Shown here in pieces: positions 31,058-39,831 of a stretch of 64,000 nucleotides of DNA. How positions within the stretch are numbered: the stretch's first letter is position 1; the number at the start of each line of letters is the position of its first letter. The DNA lies in the NCBI RefSeq assembly GCF_020616335.1, contig NZ_CP085051.1, positions 372,001 through 436,000 of the forward strand, read 5' to 3'. Under the pieces are notes generated by a model, which saw only the letters and a list, made by a program, of their open reading frames with translations, was not told where the DNA came from and ran no database searches. This stretch comes from Corynebacterium uberis. Lineage in GTDB: Bacteria; Actinomycetota; Actinomycetes; Mycobacteriales; Mycobacteriaceae. Position numbers and translations under genes: made by a program.

Positions 31058-34000
31058 TTAAGCGGGGGCGTTGAGGACCGTTGCCACGGCAGCCAGGCTG
31101 TCTGGGGCAACGAGTCCCGGGTGGGTGACGTCGAGGCGGTGGACGCGCAGTCCGCCCAGGTAGTCCTGCCAAATAGTGTGGTCCATGTGTTCGGGGTTGC
31201 GTTCGGCGCGGAAGAAGTCGGCGGTGCCGGACCACGGGTGGGTGGTGTGTTCGCGCATGATGCGTGCGTTGTGGGCGATCATGGTGGTAATTGCCCCGAG
31301 GACGGATTCGGGCAGGGCGCCGAAGGCGCCGCCGCTGGCGCGCAGGGCGGCGATGACGTGGGATTCGTCCAGCTCGTCGCCTTCCTCGGCCCAGTCGCGC
31401 CCGGCCATGGTCAGCACGCCTTGGAGGAGTTCGTGGTGGGTGGGGGCGGGCCGGCCTTGCCAGAGTTCGGCGGGGTAGGCGTCGAGCAGGCACAGGCGGC
31501 GCACCTGGGGGGTGTGGGTGGAGCCTGCGGCGGCGGCTTCGAGTTGGGCGGCAACCTCTTGGGCGAGCACCCCGCCGACGGACCAGCCGACCAGGTCTAC
31601 CTGGGTCAGGCCCCGGGCGCGGATGTCGGCGACCACGAGTGCGGCGGCGGCGCTTAAGGTGTCCGCCGGCGCGGTGTGGGGCAGCAGCCCGGGCGATTGG
31701 GCCAGGATGACGCCCCGCCGCGCATCCGTAAGCAGCGGCAGCAGTCCGGTGTAGGACCAGCTCAGCCCGCCTGCGGGGTAGAGGCAGTACAGCGGCACCC
31801 CGTCGCGGTGTTCGCGCAGCACCAGGAAGGGGTCGAAGCCGGAGGGCCCGGCGTTCGGTGCGCCTTCCGGGCTGGTTGCAGCGCTGGCGGCAGCGTTGGT
31901 ACTCGCACCGGCCTCCAGCCGGGTGGCCAGCGCGGCGACGGTGGGTGCGGCGAAGATGTCTGCCACGCTGATCGCCCCGTCGAGGGCGACGGTGAGCTCT
32001 ACGGCGGACAGGGAGGTGCCGCCGAGCTCAAAGAAGTGGGCGTCGCGGCTTAAGCTCCCGTGGCCGCAGCGCCCCAACACCCGGCCCATGGCCGCGGCGA
32101 CGCGTTCCTCGGTGGGGGTGGCCGGCGCGGGCCCGTCTGCGCCGGTGTCCAGCTCGGGCAGGGGCAGGGCCCGGGTGTCCAGCTTCCCGGAGGTGGTGGT
32201 GGGCAGCGCGTCGAGTTCGACGACGGCGGTGGGCACCATGTAGGCGGGCAGGTGGGCGCGGGCGTGGTCGAGAAGCGTGCTGGTGTCCAGGGGGGTCGCC
32301 GCGTCCGGGGTGGGCACAACCCAGGCGACTAGAGACTCCGTGGTGCTATCGCTAGCGTCGCTGCCGAGCCCCACCACTCCCACGGCCACCTGCGCGACAT
32401 CGGGGTGGGAGTGGAGGACGTCTTCGATCTCGGCGGGTTCGAGGCGCTGTCCGCGCAGCTTGACCTGGGAGTCGGCGCGGCCCAGGTAGTCGAGGGTCCC
32501 GTCGGGGCGCCACCGGGCCAGGTCGCCGGAGTCATACATGCGCCCTTCGGCGAAGGGATCTTCCTGGAAGGCGGCGGCGGTCAGCTCGTGCCGGCCGATG
32601 TATCCGGTGGCCACCTGGACGCCGGCGAGCCACAGCCGCCCGGTGGCCCCAACGGGCAGGATCCGCCCGGCGGTATCGCGCACGTAGCAGCGGGTATTCC
32701 ACACCGGCGCGCCGATGGGAACGGTGTCTTCGGTGCCCGTGATCGTGTAGGCGGTCACGTCCACGGAGGCCTCGGTGGGCCCGTAGAGGTTGTGCAGTGC
32801 GCAGTGGAGCTTTTCGACGCCCCGGTGGGCCACGCTTACAGGCAGCGCCTCGCCGGAGCAGATCACCGCCCGCAGGTCCGGCAGGAGGGTGTCCTGCGGT
32901 GCGCTGGTGGCATCCGCCCAGGCGAGGAAGGCCTTGAGAGCGGAAGGGACGAAGTGACAGATGGTGGCGCGGGCGTCGGCAAGCTCTGTGCACAACGTGG
33001 CGGGATCGCGGTGCGCGTCGGGGCTGGCCACGGCCTGCGCGCAGCCGTGGGTGAAGGGCAGGAGGAATTCCCATACGGACACGTCAAAGGACGAGTGCGT
33101 CTTTTGCATGATCGTGTCGCCGCTGCCGATGCCGTAGTAGGCGGCCATCCACTCCAGCCGGTTGGCGATGCCACACTGCGGCACCTCCACCCCCTTGGGC
33201 TTTCCGGTGGACCCGGAGGTAAACAGCACATAGGCCGGGTCGGTGGGGCTGGCCTGCTCCCACTCCGGCGCCGGGTGGGCGGGGGAGTCGGTAAGCAGGG
33301 GGCGCGCCGGATCGATGACCTGTGGGTCCAGGTGCACATCCGCTTCCGGCGTAGCGCCCACGCGCAGCACCGGGTGGGCGATGCTGCGCATGTAGGCGGT
33401 GCGCGCGGCGGGCAGCTCCGGGTCGATGGGCAGCCAGGCGCAGCCGACCAGCGCGCACGCAGCGATGGTGAGAGACAGCGCGGGGCTGCGCGGCAGCTCC
33501 ACGGCCACCAGCGTGCCGGGGCGCGCGCCCAGCTCGGCAAGCCGGGCGGCCACGGCGTCAACCTGCTGCCACAGTGCGGCGCGGTCGAGCCACTGCCCGG
33601 ACCACCACAGCCCACCCCCGTCCCCCGTGGCCCGGCACGCCTGCACGGCCTGCTGCACGGTCGGGTGGGCCGTGGCATGCGCGGTGGCGTTGAAGGTGCC
33701 TAAGACGGTGGCCTTTTCTTCCGGGGTAGCAACCTCAAGGGCGGCCAGCGGCGCGTCGGCCGAGGCGTGGGCGGCGGCGCTAACCAGGTGCGCCAGGCGG
33801 GTGATGTGGGCGGCCAGGGTGGCCTCGTCGGCGTCGGTGCCGTGGGCAAGGCCCTGAATGAGCATGCCGCCGTCCATCTCTGACTGGAAGATCAGCTCCA
33901 CGTCATGGACCAGGCCCACCGAAATGGTGCGCAGCGCGGCGCTGGCCGGACCGAAGGAAAAGACGGGGCTAAAGGGGCGCAGGTTGATGCTCGGCCCGGT

Positions 34001-35026
34001 GAACTGGTGGGAGGGGTCAGACACCCCCAGCAGGCGGCGCAGCTCCTCGCCGCGCATGGTGTCATGGGCGCGCAGGGCCGCAATCGCGGCCGCCGCCGCG
34101 GCGTAGGACTGCGCGGCGTTCTGGTCGCGGGCGGTTGCATCCAGGGGGGTCAGCGTCAGCGGCAGCACGTTGACCGCCGGTTCGAGGGCCACGGTGCGTG
34201 CCCCCAGCGGGCGGTTCATCAGCGGCAGGCCCAGGCTGACGGTCTCGGCGCCGGTCATGGCGGCGGTGTAGTGGGCGCTCAAGGCCGCAAGGACATCAAG
34301 CTCGCTGACCGAGCAGGCGGTGGCGCTGGCGCGCAGTGCGCGGCGGGTGGGGGCGCTAATCAGCGCGGTGGCGGCGATGGGGCGGCCGGTGGTGGCGGGC
34401 CGGTCTGTCCGCAGCAGGGTCGGCGGGTTGGCGGTAATGCTGCGCGCCGGGTCGGTCCAAAAGTCCTCGTCGGCGGCGCTGATGGGGCGGGTGTCGGCGG
34501 GGTCGGCGGGTCGCAGTGGGCAGGCCACGCCCGCGGGGTCCTCGCCGACGAGCAGCGCCTGGTAGGTCTGGCCCACCCAGCGGATCAGCGAGTTGATGGC
34601 AAAGCCGTCGGCGATGATGTGGTGGAAGCGGGCCAGCCAAACCACCTGCCCGGACGCGGTGGTCATGATGTGGTGACCGTGAAGCTGCTGCCCGGCGATG
34701 CGGGTGCCGTCCGTCATCGCCTTCGCAGCGGCGACGGTGGTGGCCGCCCAGGTGACCGGGTCGGTGTCGGCGTCCAGGTTGCCAAAGCTCAGATGCTCCG
34801 CGGCCGGGCGGGCCTGCGGATCCGGCACCGCCCGCGGGGTGGCCTGCGCGTCGAGCTCATAGGAGGCGCTCAAGGCGGGCAGGGCGTCCAGGCAGTGGCA
34901 CAGGGCGCGACCCAGCAGCTGCGGGTCCACCTCGCCGGTGAAGGTCAGCAGCTCCGCGCATTGCAGGGCGCTGCTGTTCGGCAGGGCGGCCTGGGCGAAC
35001 CAGAGGGCGGTTTGGCCGGGGGTCAT
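31058..35026 (-). CDS. entF: enterobactin-type synthetase, C-A-T-TE module
   Basis: This 1322-residue nonribosomal peptide synthetase has the exact domain order of EntF. The condensation domain has HHIIADG at 135-141. The adenylation domain has FTSGSTGKPKG near 600 and NLYGPTE. The carrier domain has ELGGTSLS near 1002, and the thioesterase has GWSVGG near 1145. Adenylation pocket positions read from the sequence (FDVSVWEF, CHFVPS, ICSGE, LHNLYGPTEASVDV) give DVWH-x-S-L-V, close to the EntF serine code. It should join dihydroxybenzoate to serine and cyclise three units. The ATG overlaps the upstream esterase stop (ATGA). No MbtH-like partner is seen in the window. Confidence 0.92.
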   Translation of the reverse strand: MTPGQTALWFAQAALPNSSALQCAELLTFTGEVDPQLLGRALCHCLDALPALSASYELDAQATPRAVPDPQARPAAEHLSFGNLDADTDPVTWAATTVAAAKAMTDGTRIAGQQLHGHHIMTTASGQVVWLARFHHIIADGFAINSLIRWVGQTYQALLVGEDPAGVACPLRPADPADTRPISAADEDFWTDPARSITANPPTLLRTDRPATTGRPIAATALISAPTRRALRASATACSVSELDVLAALSAHYTAAMTGAETVSLGLPLMNRPLGARTVALEPAVNVLPLTLTPLDATARDQNAAQSYAAAAAAIAALRAHDTMRGEELRRLLGVSDPSHQFTGPSINLRPFSPVFSFGPASAALRTISVGLVHDVELIFQSEMDGGMLIQGLAHGTDADEATLAAHITRLAHLVSAAAHASADAPLAALEVATPEEKATVLGTFNATAHATAHPTVQQAVQACRATGDGGGLWWSGQWLDRAALWQQVDAVAARLAELGARPGTLVAVELPRSPALSLTIAACALVGCAWLPIDPELPAARTAYMRSIAHPVLRVGATPEADVHLDPQVIDPARPLLTDSPAHPAPEWEQASPTDPAYVLFTSGSTGKPKGVEVPQCGIANRLEWMAAYYGIGSGDTIMQKTHSSFDVSVWEFLLPFTHGCAQAVASPDAHRDPATLCTELADARATICHFVPSALKAFLAWADATSAPQDTLLPDLRAVICSGEALPVSVAHRGVEKLHCALHNLYGPTEASVDVTAYTITGTEDTVPIGAPVWNTRCYVRDTAGRILPVGATGRLWLAGVQVATGYIGRHELTAAAFQEDPFAEGRMYDSGDLARWRPDGTLDYLGRADSQVKLRGQRLEPAEIEDVLHSHPDVAQVAVGVVGLGSDASDSTTESLVAWVVPTPDAATPLDTSTLLDHARAHLPAYMVPTAVVELDALPTTTSGKLDTRALPLPELDTGADGPAPATPTEERVAAAMGRVLGRCGHGSLSRDAHFFELGGTSLSAVELTVALDGAISVADIFAAPTVAALATRLEAGASTNAAASAATSPEGAPNAGPSGFDPFLVLREHRDGVPLYCLYPAGGLSWSYTGLLPLLTDARRGVILAQSPGLLPHTAPADTLSAAAALVVADIRARGLTQVDLVGWSVGGVLAQEVAAQLEAAAAGSTHTPQVRRLCLLDAYPAELWQGRPAPTHHELLQGVLTMAGRDWAEEGDELDESHVIAALRASGGAFGALPESVLGAITTMIAHNARIMREHTTHPWSGTADFFRAERNPEHMDHTIWQDYLGGLRVHRLDVTHPGLVAPDSLAAVATVLNAPA

Positions 35027-36435
35027 TGGGCACTACCTTTCGCGGTGGTGGGTAAGTCTGTCAGGGCGGGGCCGACATCGGGGAGTGATTCGGGGCTGAG
35101 AATGGCGTGCAGCCGGGTGGTCAGCGCGCAGCGCCACCAGGCGTAGTCGTGGCCGCCGTCGTAGAGGTGCAGCGGGGTGTCGAGCACCTGGGCGAGCATG
35201 TGCATGCGCGCCACGGAGAGCTTTTCTTGCAGGCCCACGTCGAGGTGGATGGGCGGCAGCCGTACCCCACTGGCCTCGGCGCTACCGGCACCGGCCGCGG
35301 CGGCGGCAAGCTCCCCGGTGATCCAGTCGATGGTGCGCTCGCCGAGGTGCGCGGGGAAGCGGTTTTCCCCGGGCACCCACCACAGGGAGGGCGACTGGGC
35401 GATGATGTGGTCCCAGGCCTGCGGCAGCTCGCGGGCGGCGAGCAGCGCGGTCAGCCCGCCGAGGGATTGCCCGGCGAGGATCCGCGGTCCGGAGAGCGCC
35501 ACCCCGGCGGCCTTGGCCTGGGCGCGCGCCCAGTCGGTGGCCCGGCCGGCGACCTCGTGCACAAACACGGGGTTGGCGCCCAGGGTGGCCTTGCGGTCGG
35601 GTACCGAGTTGTTGGCCAGGCCCAGCACCGCCAGCGGGGGCAGGACCCCGTCCGCGGTGGCGGCGGCCAGGATGTCCGGCAGGTGAAGGCGGTCGAACCA
35701 GACGTGGGCGTCAAAGATGGTCAGCAGGCCGCACGCCGCCGTGTCGGCGGGCAGGTACAGGTAGGCGCCGCGGGTCAGCTCGGCGTCGGGGTGCGCGGCG
35801 GCGGTGTCCGGGAAGTCCAGGTCAGCCACGGTGTAGCCGCGGTGGGGCGGGGCGTCCGGGGTGCCCTGGCGGTGTGTTTCCCACAGCGGGTCGGCGGGCG
35901 CGCCGGGCCCGCGCAGCAGGGACAGCCCCCGGCCGGGCTGGTCGCCGCGGACCATGGGCGCGGTGGTGGCGGTGGTGTCCAGGAACCCGGCGTAGGTGTT
36001 GTGTGCGGGCGGCCCTTTGCGCACCTGCCCGCCGGCGGCGACGGGGTTGAAGCAGTAGGAGGCGCGCAGCGTCGGCGGCAGGATGAGCGTGCGCGCCCAG
36101 ATGTCCGTGCCCGGGATGGGCAGCATCATGCCGCGCGCCTGCTGGTCCTTGTCCGTGATGCGGTTGAGCGCCAGGTGTACTGCCTCGGGGGTGTCCAGGC
36201 CCGGCGGTGTGCGCCACAGGAATGTCCAGCGGTTGGTCTGCTTATCGACGACCGGCGTGCCCCCGGAAGTCAGTTCCTGCCACAGGGCATCCCCCGACGC
36301 GGGCAGACTGTGGTCTTCCGCGCGGCGGATGAGGTCGTCATCGGTGAAAAAAGAAGCGGGCATTGCGGTGGCATCATCCAGATCTGAAGCTGACTCAATA
36401 AGGGCACACAAGGGGCGGGGCCAGGCCGGCCCCAC
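35023..36435 (-). CDS. iroD: ferric enterobactin/salmochelin esterase (IroD/Fes-like)
   Basis: The 470-residue cytoplasmic alpha/beta-hydrolase has an N-terminal Fes-type domain with WTFLWR and LNRITDKDQQARGMM...TDIWARTLILP. The catalytic part has AGQSLGG as nucleophile elbow and GGHDYAWWR with the catalytic histidine. The GGHDYAWWR ending and the TDIW block recall IroD more than E. coli Fes. It would hydrolyse the trilactone after import to release iron. The frame opens at GTG 36435, but ATG 36363 (MPASFF) may be the true start. It follows the ATPase gene by 21 bp and overlaps entF. Confidence 0.88.
   Translation of the reverse strand: MGPAWPRPLCALIESASDLDDATAMPASFFTDDDLIRRAEDHSLPASGDALWQELTSGGTPVVDKQTNRWTFLWRTPPGLDTPEAVHLALNRITDKDQQARGMMLPIPGTDIWARTLILPPTLRASYCFNPVAAGGQVRKGPPAHNTYAGFLDTTATTAPMVRGDQPGRGLSLLRGPGAPADPLWETHRQGTPDAPPHRGYTVADLDFPDTAAAHPDAELTRGAYLYLPADTAACGLLTIFDAHVWFDRLHLPDILAAATADGVLPPLAVLGLANNSVPDRKATLGANPVFVHEVAGRATDWARAQAKAAGVALSGPRILAGQSLGGLTALLAARELPQAWDHIIAQSPSLWWVPGENRFPAHLGERTIDWITGELAAAAAGAGSAEASGVRLPPIHLDVGLQEKLSVARMHMLAQVLDTPLHLYDGGHDYAWWRCALTTRLHAILSPESLPDVGPALTDLPTTAKGSAQ
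36240..36250 (-). repeat. CGTCGATAAGC motif, copy 6
   Basis: Exact 11-mer, minus orientation, in the esterase gene, encoding VVDKQ. The base before the core differs from the usual GGCG context (GGTCG). Confidence 0.85.
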
Positions 36436-36456
36436 GTCCCCCTAGCATAGGACACG

Positions 36457-37239
36457 CTAACTTTGGGGCGGTCCGATGGGCACGATGATGGGCGCGCCAT
36501 TATCCGGGTGGGTCAGCACGTGGACGCGCTGACCGTAGACCTCGAGAATGCGCTCCGGGGTCAGCGCCTGGTCCGGGGGTGCGGCGCAGACCACGCGGCC
36601 CTGCTTGAGCATGACAATGCGGTCTGCGTAGCGCGCGGCGACGTTGAGGTCGTGGAGGACCACAATGACCGTCTTTCCCTCCCGCGCCCACCGGTGTGCC
36701 TGGGCGAGCACGATTTCCTGGTGGCGCAGGTCGAGGGCGGCGGTGGGTTCGTCGAGAAGCACCACCTGTGCGTCCTGGACCTGGGCGCGGGCGAATTGCA
36801 CCCGGGCGGCCTCCCCGCCGGACAGGGTGGTCACCGAGCGGCGTGCCATCGACTCCAGCTCCGTGGTCTCCAGGGCGGCGATGACGCGGCGGCGATCGCC
36901 CTGGCGATCCACCTTGTAGGGCAGGCGCCCCATGGCCACGGACTCATCGACGGTGAAACCAAAATGGGCGTCGTGGCGCTGCAGCATCACCGAGCGCACC
37001 TGCGCCAACTCCTTGGGGCGGAACGTGTTGACCGCCTTGTCGGCGATGCGCACAGCGCCCGCCGCGGTGGGATCGTCTCCCGCCACGACCCCAAGGAGCG
37101 TGGATTTTCCCGCCCCATTGGGGCCCACCAGGGCCGTGACCTGACCGTGCAGGAAGTCCACGTGCACATCGTCGAGGAGCACCCGGCCCCCGGCGCGTAC
37201 CGTCACGCCGGCGACGTGGACTGCACAATCCGCGTTCAT
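36457..37239 (-). CDS. iron-complex ABC importer, ATP-binding subunit
   Basis: The 260-residue ATPase has Walker A GPNGAGKST, Q-loop, signature LSGGE, Walker B VVLLDEP and the H-loop HDLN, all intact. The MLQRHDAHFGFTVDESVAMGRLPY segment resembles HmuV-type hemin ATPases as much as FepC, so the family alone does not settle the substrate. The context (esterase and entF directly downstream) favours a ferric siderophore. The ATG overlaps the permease stop (ATGA). Confidence 0.9.
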   Translation of the reverse strand: MNADCAVHVAGVTVRAGGRVLLDDVHVDFLHGQVTALVGPNGAGKSTLLGVVAGDDPTAAGAVRIADKAVNTFRPKELAQVRSVMLQRHDAHFGFTVDESVAMGRLPYKVDRQGDRRRVIAALETTELESMARRSVTTLSGGEAARVQFARAQVQDAQVVLLDEPTAALDLRHQEIVLAQAHRWAREGKTVIVVLHDLNVAARYADRIVMLKQGRVVCAAPPDQALTPERILEVYGQRVHVLTHPDNGAPIIVPIGPPQS

Positions 37240-38324
37240 CGCACCACCCGCTTTTCACGCAGCACCAAGAACAGGAAGAACGGGGCGCCCACCGCGGCGG
37301 TGAACAGCCCAATGGGCACCTCTGCTGGCGGGGCGATGGTGCGCGCGGCGGCGTCGGCAGCCACGATGAGCACCGCGCCGGCGACCGCGGATGCTGGCAG
37401 CAACGCGCGGTGACCCGGGCCGACGATGAAGCGCACGATGTGGGGAACCACCAGGCCGATAAAGCCGATGGCGCCCGCGAAGGCCACCGCAGACGCCGTG
37501 AGCAGCGCGGTGACAATGATCACCAGGAACCGGGCGCGGCGCACGTCCAGACCCAGGTGTTGGGCCTCCCGCTCGCCGAGCGTGAGCACGTCCAAGGCCT
37601 TGGCCAAGAACACCACCAGCACCACGCCCAGCACAAAGACGGGGCTGACGGCGCCCAGCTGGGGCCAGGTGACCTTGCCCAGCGAGCCCATCTGCCAAAA
37701 CACCAGCGATTGCAGCTGCTTCTCATCGGCGGTGTAGGTCAAAAATCCCACCACCGCCTGGCAGGCAGCGCCGACCGCGATGCCCACCAGCAGCATCCGC
37801 GCGGTGCCGTGGTTGCGTCCCGGGCGCGCCAGCGCATAGATGAGCAGGGTGACGGACAGGCCGGCGACGAATGCCCCGATGGGCACCGTCCACGTGGTGG
37901 CCGAATCAACCAGCACGATCGCCGCGACCGCGCCTGCCGAACACCCGCCGGTCACGCCCACGATGCCGGGGTCTGCCAGCGGGTTGTTAAACAGGCTTTG
38001 CAGCGCGGCGCCGGATATGGCCAAGCCCGCGCCCACGATCACGCCCATGACCACGCGCGGGAGCCGCAGCGACCACACCACGGAGGAGTCGCGGGGGTTG
38101 ATTCCCAGCGCGGCGTCCGGCTGCGGGCCGGCACCGACGATTGTCCACACCTGGTCAAAGGGGATGCGCAGCGGGCCGATGGACACGGAGACCACCGCCA
38201 CCACGGCGAGGAGGGCCACACCGATACCCAAGAACAGCGCCAGGGGGATGCGGCGGACCTCCGCCTGGGGTTCCTTACTTCTTGGTGTCAAGGAGCGCCT
38301 TTGCCAGGGCCTGGGCCCCCTCAC
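37236..38324 (-). CDS. iron-complex ABC importer, permease (FecCD family)
   Basis: The 362-residue protein has about 9-10 transmembrane segments and the FecCD signatures LRLPRVVMGVIVGAGLAISGAALQ, NPLADPGIVGVTGG and GFIGLVVPHIVR. It is a single permease, so it should work as a homodimer. The GTG at 38324 would overlap the binding-protein gene by 50 bp; TTG 38291 would shorten the overlap to 17 bp and is a good alternative. It is coupled to the ATPase gene downstream. Confidence 0.9.
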   Translation of the reverse strand: MRGPRPWQRRSLTPRSKEPQAEVRRIPLALFLGIGVALLAVVAVVSVSIGPLRIPFDQVWTIVGAGPQPDAALGINPRDSSVVWSLRLPRVVMGVIVGAGLAISGAALQSLFNNPLADPGIVGVTGGCSAGAVAAIVLVDSATTWTVPIGAFVAGLSVTLLIYALARPGRNHGTARMLLVGIAVGAACQAVVGFLTYTADEKQLQSLVFWQMGSLGKVTWPQLGAVSPVFVLGVVLVVFLAKALDVLTLGEREAQHLGLDVRRARFLVIIVTALLTASAVAFAGAIGFIGLVVPHIVRFIVGPGHRALLPASAVAGAVLIVAADAAARTIAPPAEVPIGLFTAAVGAPFFLFLVLREKRVVR

Positions 38325-39387
38325 CGATCTGCGGGCTGGTGTAACGGATGAAGGAATCCGGCAGCACGATGATGCGGTTGGCCGTTCCGGCAGGGGTGTC
38401 CTTCAGGGTGGGGAAGGCCTCGAACAGGCCGTCGGCCCCGCCCCACTTGCTTAAGTCCGACTCCGCCAGGATGATCACGTCCGGGGCAGAAGACAAGATG
38501 CCCTCGTTGCTGAACTCGCGGGAGAATCCGCGGAAGCCGGACTCCTTGCCCACGCTGGTCAGGCCCAGGGTTTCTACCAGCTCGGTGCCGGGCGCGCCCA
38601 CGCCGGCGACGGAGTTCTGCCCGCCCGCACCGGTGGCGGTGACCTGGATGATGCGCAGGGAGCCCAGATCATTGTCGGCGACGAGCTTCTTGGCCTCGTC
38701 GAAGTCCTTGTTGATCGCCGCGACGAGCTCCTTGCCGGTGTCCGCGGCGCCAACGAAGTCGGCGACGTCCTGGATCTTTTCTACCTGCGGCTTCTTATCG
38801 TCGAGCACCACCGCGTCGGTGTGGGCGTCGCGGAACTGCTTGGCCACGTCGCCGTGGCGCTTGGAGTTATCGCCAATGAACAGGGTGCCGTTCATGGCCA
38901 GCAGGCCCTCGGCGCCGGTGGACTTGTTAAACGCGAAGTGCTCCGGGGCGCATTCGCCCTCCGGGGAGGTGCTGTTTTCCGGGGCGGCGGCGATGTTGCC
39001 GGCCAGGCCCAGGGCGCCCAGGGTGGCGGAGACGCCGTCGCCGGCGGAGATGATGCGGGAGGCGTCGTGGATTTCTACGCTCGTGCCGGTGCCGTCGGTG
39101 ACGGTGGTGGGCAGGGAGGGGGTGGCGTGCAGGTCGGTGCTGGTGTAGTCAGCGGTGACGCGCACCCAGCCGTCGGGTAGCGCTGTTTGGGACATCGTGT
39201 GGCGCTTGTCGTCCAGGCAGGACTGTGCAGAGCTGCTGGCGGCGCTGGACTGGGTTGCTCCGGCGGCCTCGGTGGAGTCGGTGGATCCGGTGCCGGCGTT
39301 GCTGCACGCGGAAATCAGGCCCACGGACAGGATTGCGGCGGGCGCGAGGGCGCGCATCCAGCCGCGCCGGGCAGAAAGGGTAGTCAT
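38275..39387 (-). CDS. iron-complex ABC importer, substrate-binding lipoprotein
   Basis: The 370-residue protein has a lipoprotein signal with the lipobox LISAC and Cys28 as the lipidated residue. A Ser/Ala/Thr-rich linker follows, then a class III binding-protein fold. Features such as ATGAGGQNSVAGVGAP and DTPAG near the end resemble HmuT-type hemin binders, although the rest is compatible with a siderophore binder. It is the first gene of the minus-strand operon that runs through the permease, ATPase, esterase, entF, the MFS gene and the lipase. A ribosome site AAGGAG precedes it by 10 bases. Confidence 0.88.
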   Translation of the reverse strand: MTTLSARRGWMRALAPAAILSVGLISACSNAGTGSTDSTEAAGATQSSAASSSAQSCLDDKRHTMSQTALPDGWVRVTADYTSTDLHATPSLPTTVTDGTGTSVEIHDASRIISAGDGVSATLGALGLAGNIAAAPENSTSPEGECAPEHFAFNKSTGAEGLLAMNGTLFIGDNSKRHGDVAKQFRDAHTDAVVLDDKKPQVEKIQDVADFVGAADTGKELVAAINKDFDEAKKLVADNDLGSLRIIQVTATGAGGQNSVAGVGAPGTELVETLGLTSVGKESGFRGFSREFSNEGILSSAPDVIILAESDLSKWGGADGLFEAFPTLKDTPAGTANRIIVLPDSFIRYTSPQIGEGAQALAKALLDTKK

Positions 39388-39608
39388 GGGTGTGTATCTC
39401 CTTGGGTGGGGAGGTCTATCGACGATGGGCGTGTGGTGACGCCGGCCGGGTGAGGCGCGGCGCTGCCACGGTTTCTACACGGAGTGCGCAGTCGATCACG
39501 CCCGGAGAATGTGGTGAGCTTTGCGCAACCTAGTTAACTCCTACGCGATAGCTGCGCTGCGTGCAAGCTTCCTGGACGCCGGGTGTGGTGGCCATGATAA
39601 CCGCTTTT

Positions 39609-39621
39609 AGGTCAATGACCT
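39609..39621. promoter_or_regulatory. perfect AGGTCA-A-TGACCT palindrome
   Basis: A 6+1+6 perfect inverted repeat midway between the divergent siderophore operons; a candidate operator for an unknown regulator. Confidence 0.45.
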
Positions 39622-39681
39622 GCGCGAATACCTACATTGCGGAGTAGGGGTAGCGCTATATGGGGGTAGTGGCCAGCAGGA

Positions 39682-39700
39682 TTAGGTCAGGAAAACCAAT
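39682..39700 (+). promoter_or_regulatory. DtxR-type iron box upstream of iroB
   Basis: TTAGGTCAGGAAAACCAAT matches 14 of 19 positions of the DtxR consensus TTAGGTTAGGCTAACCTAA. A well-conserved half site CCTAACC follows at about 39711-39717. Iron-repressed expression of the siderophore genes would be expected. Confidence 0.6.
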
Positions 39701-39831
39701 TGCTGCTAAACCTAACCGAGGCATTCCCTGCGCTGCACGCTAGTGCGGCGCGTGGAAAGCCTTCTCGTGTTGCTTTGCTTCCCCACACCCCACGCGGCCG
39801 CCGAGCCGCCGCTTGTTAAGAAAGGCGCCTA

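Larger units (their letters stand above)
39388..39831. promoter_or_regulatory. divergent control region between the import operon and iroB-iroC
   Basis: These 444 bp separate the two divergent siderophore transcripts and should hold both promoters. A good minus-strand candidate is TTGCAC, 17 bp, TAGGAG around 39535-39570. The plus side carries a DtxR-like box and a half site, listed separately. AGGTCA-A-TGACCT (39609-39621) is a perfect palindrome in the middle of the region and could bind another regulator. No gene is visible. Confidence 0.6.

Noticed and set aside
33905..36387. Long plus-strand frames opposite entF and the esterase (Gly/Val/Gln-rich)
   Set aside because: The minus-strand frames carry unmistakable NRPS and esterase motifs; the plus-strand ones have none.
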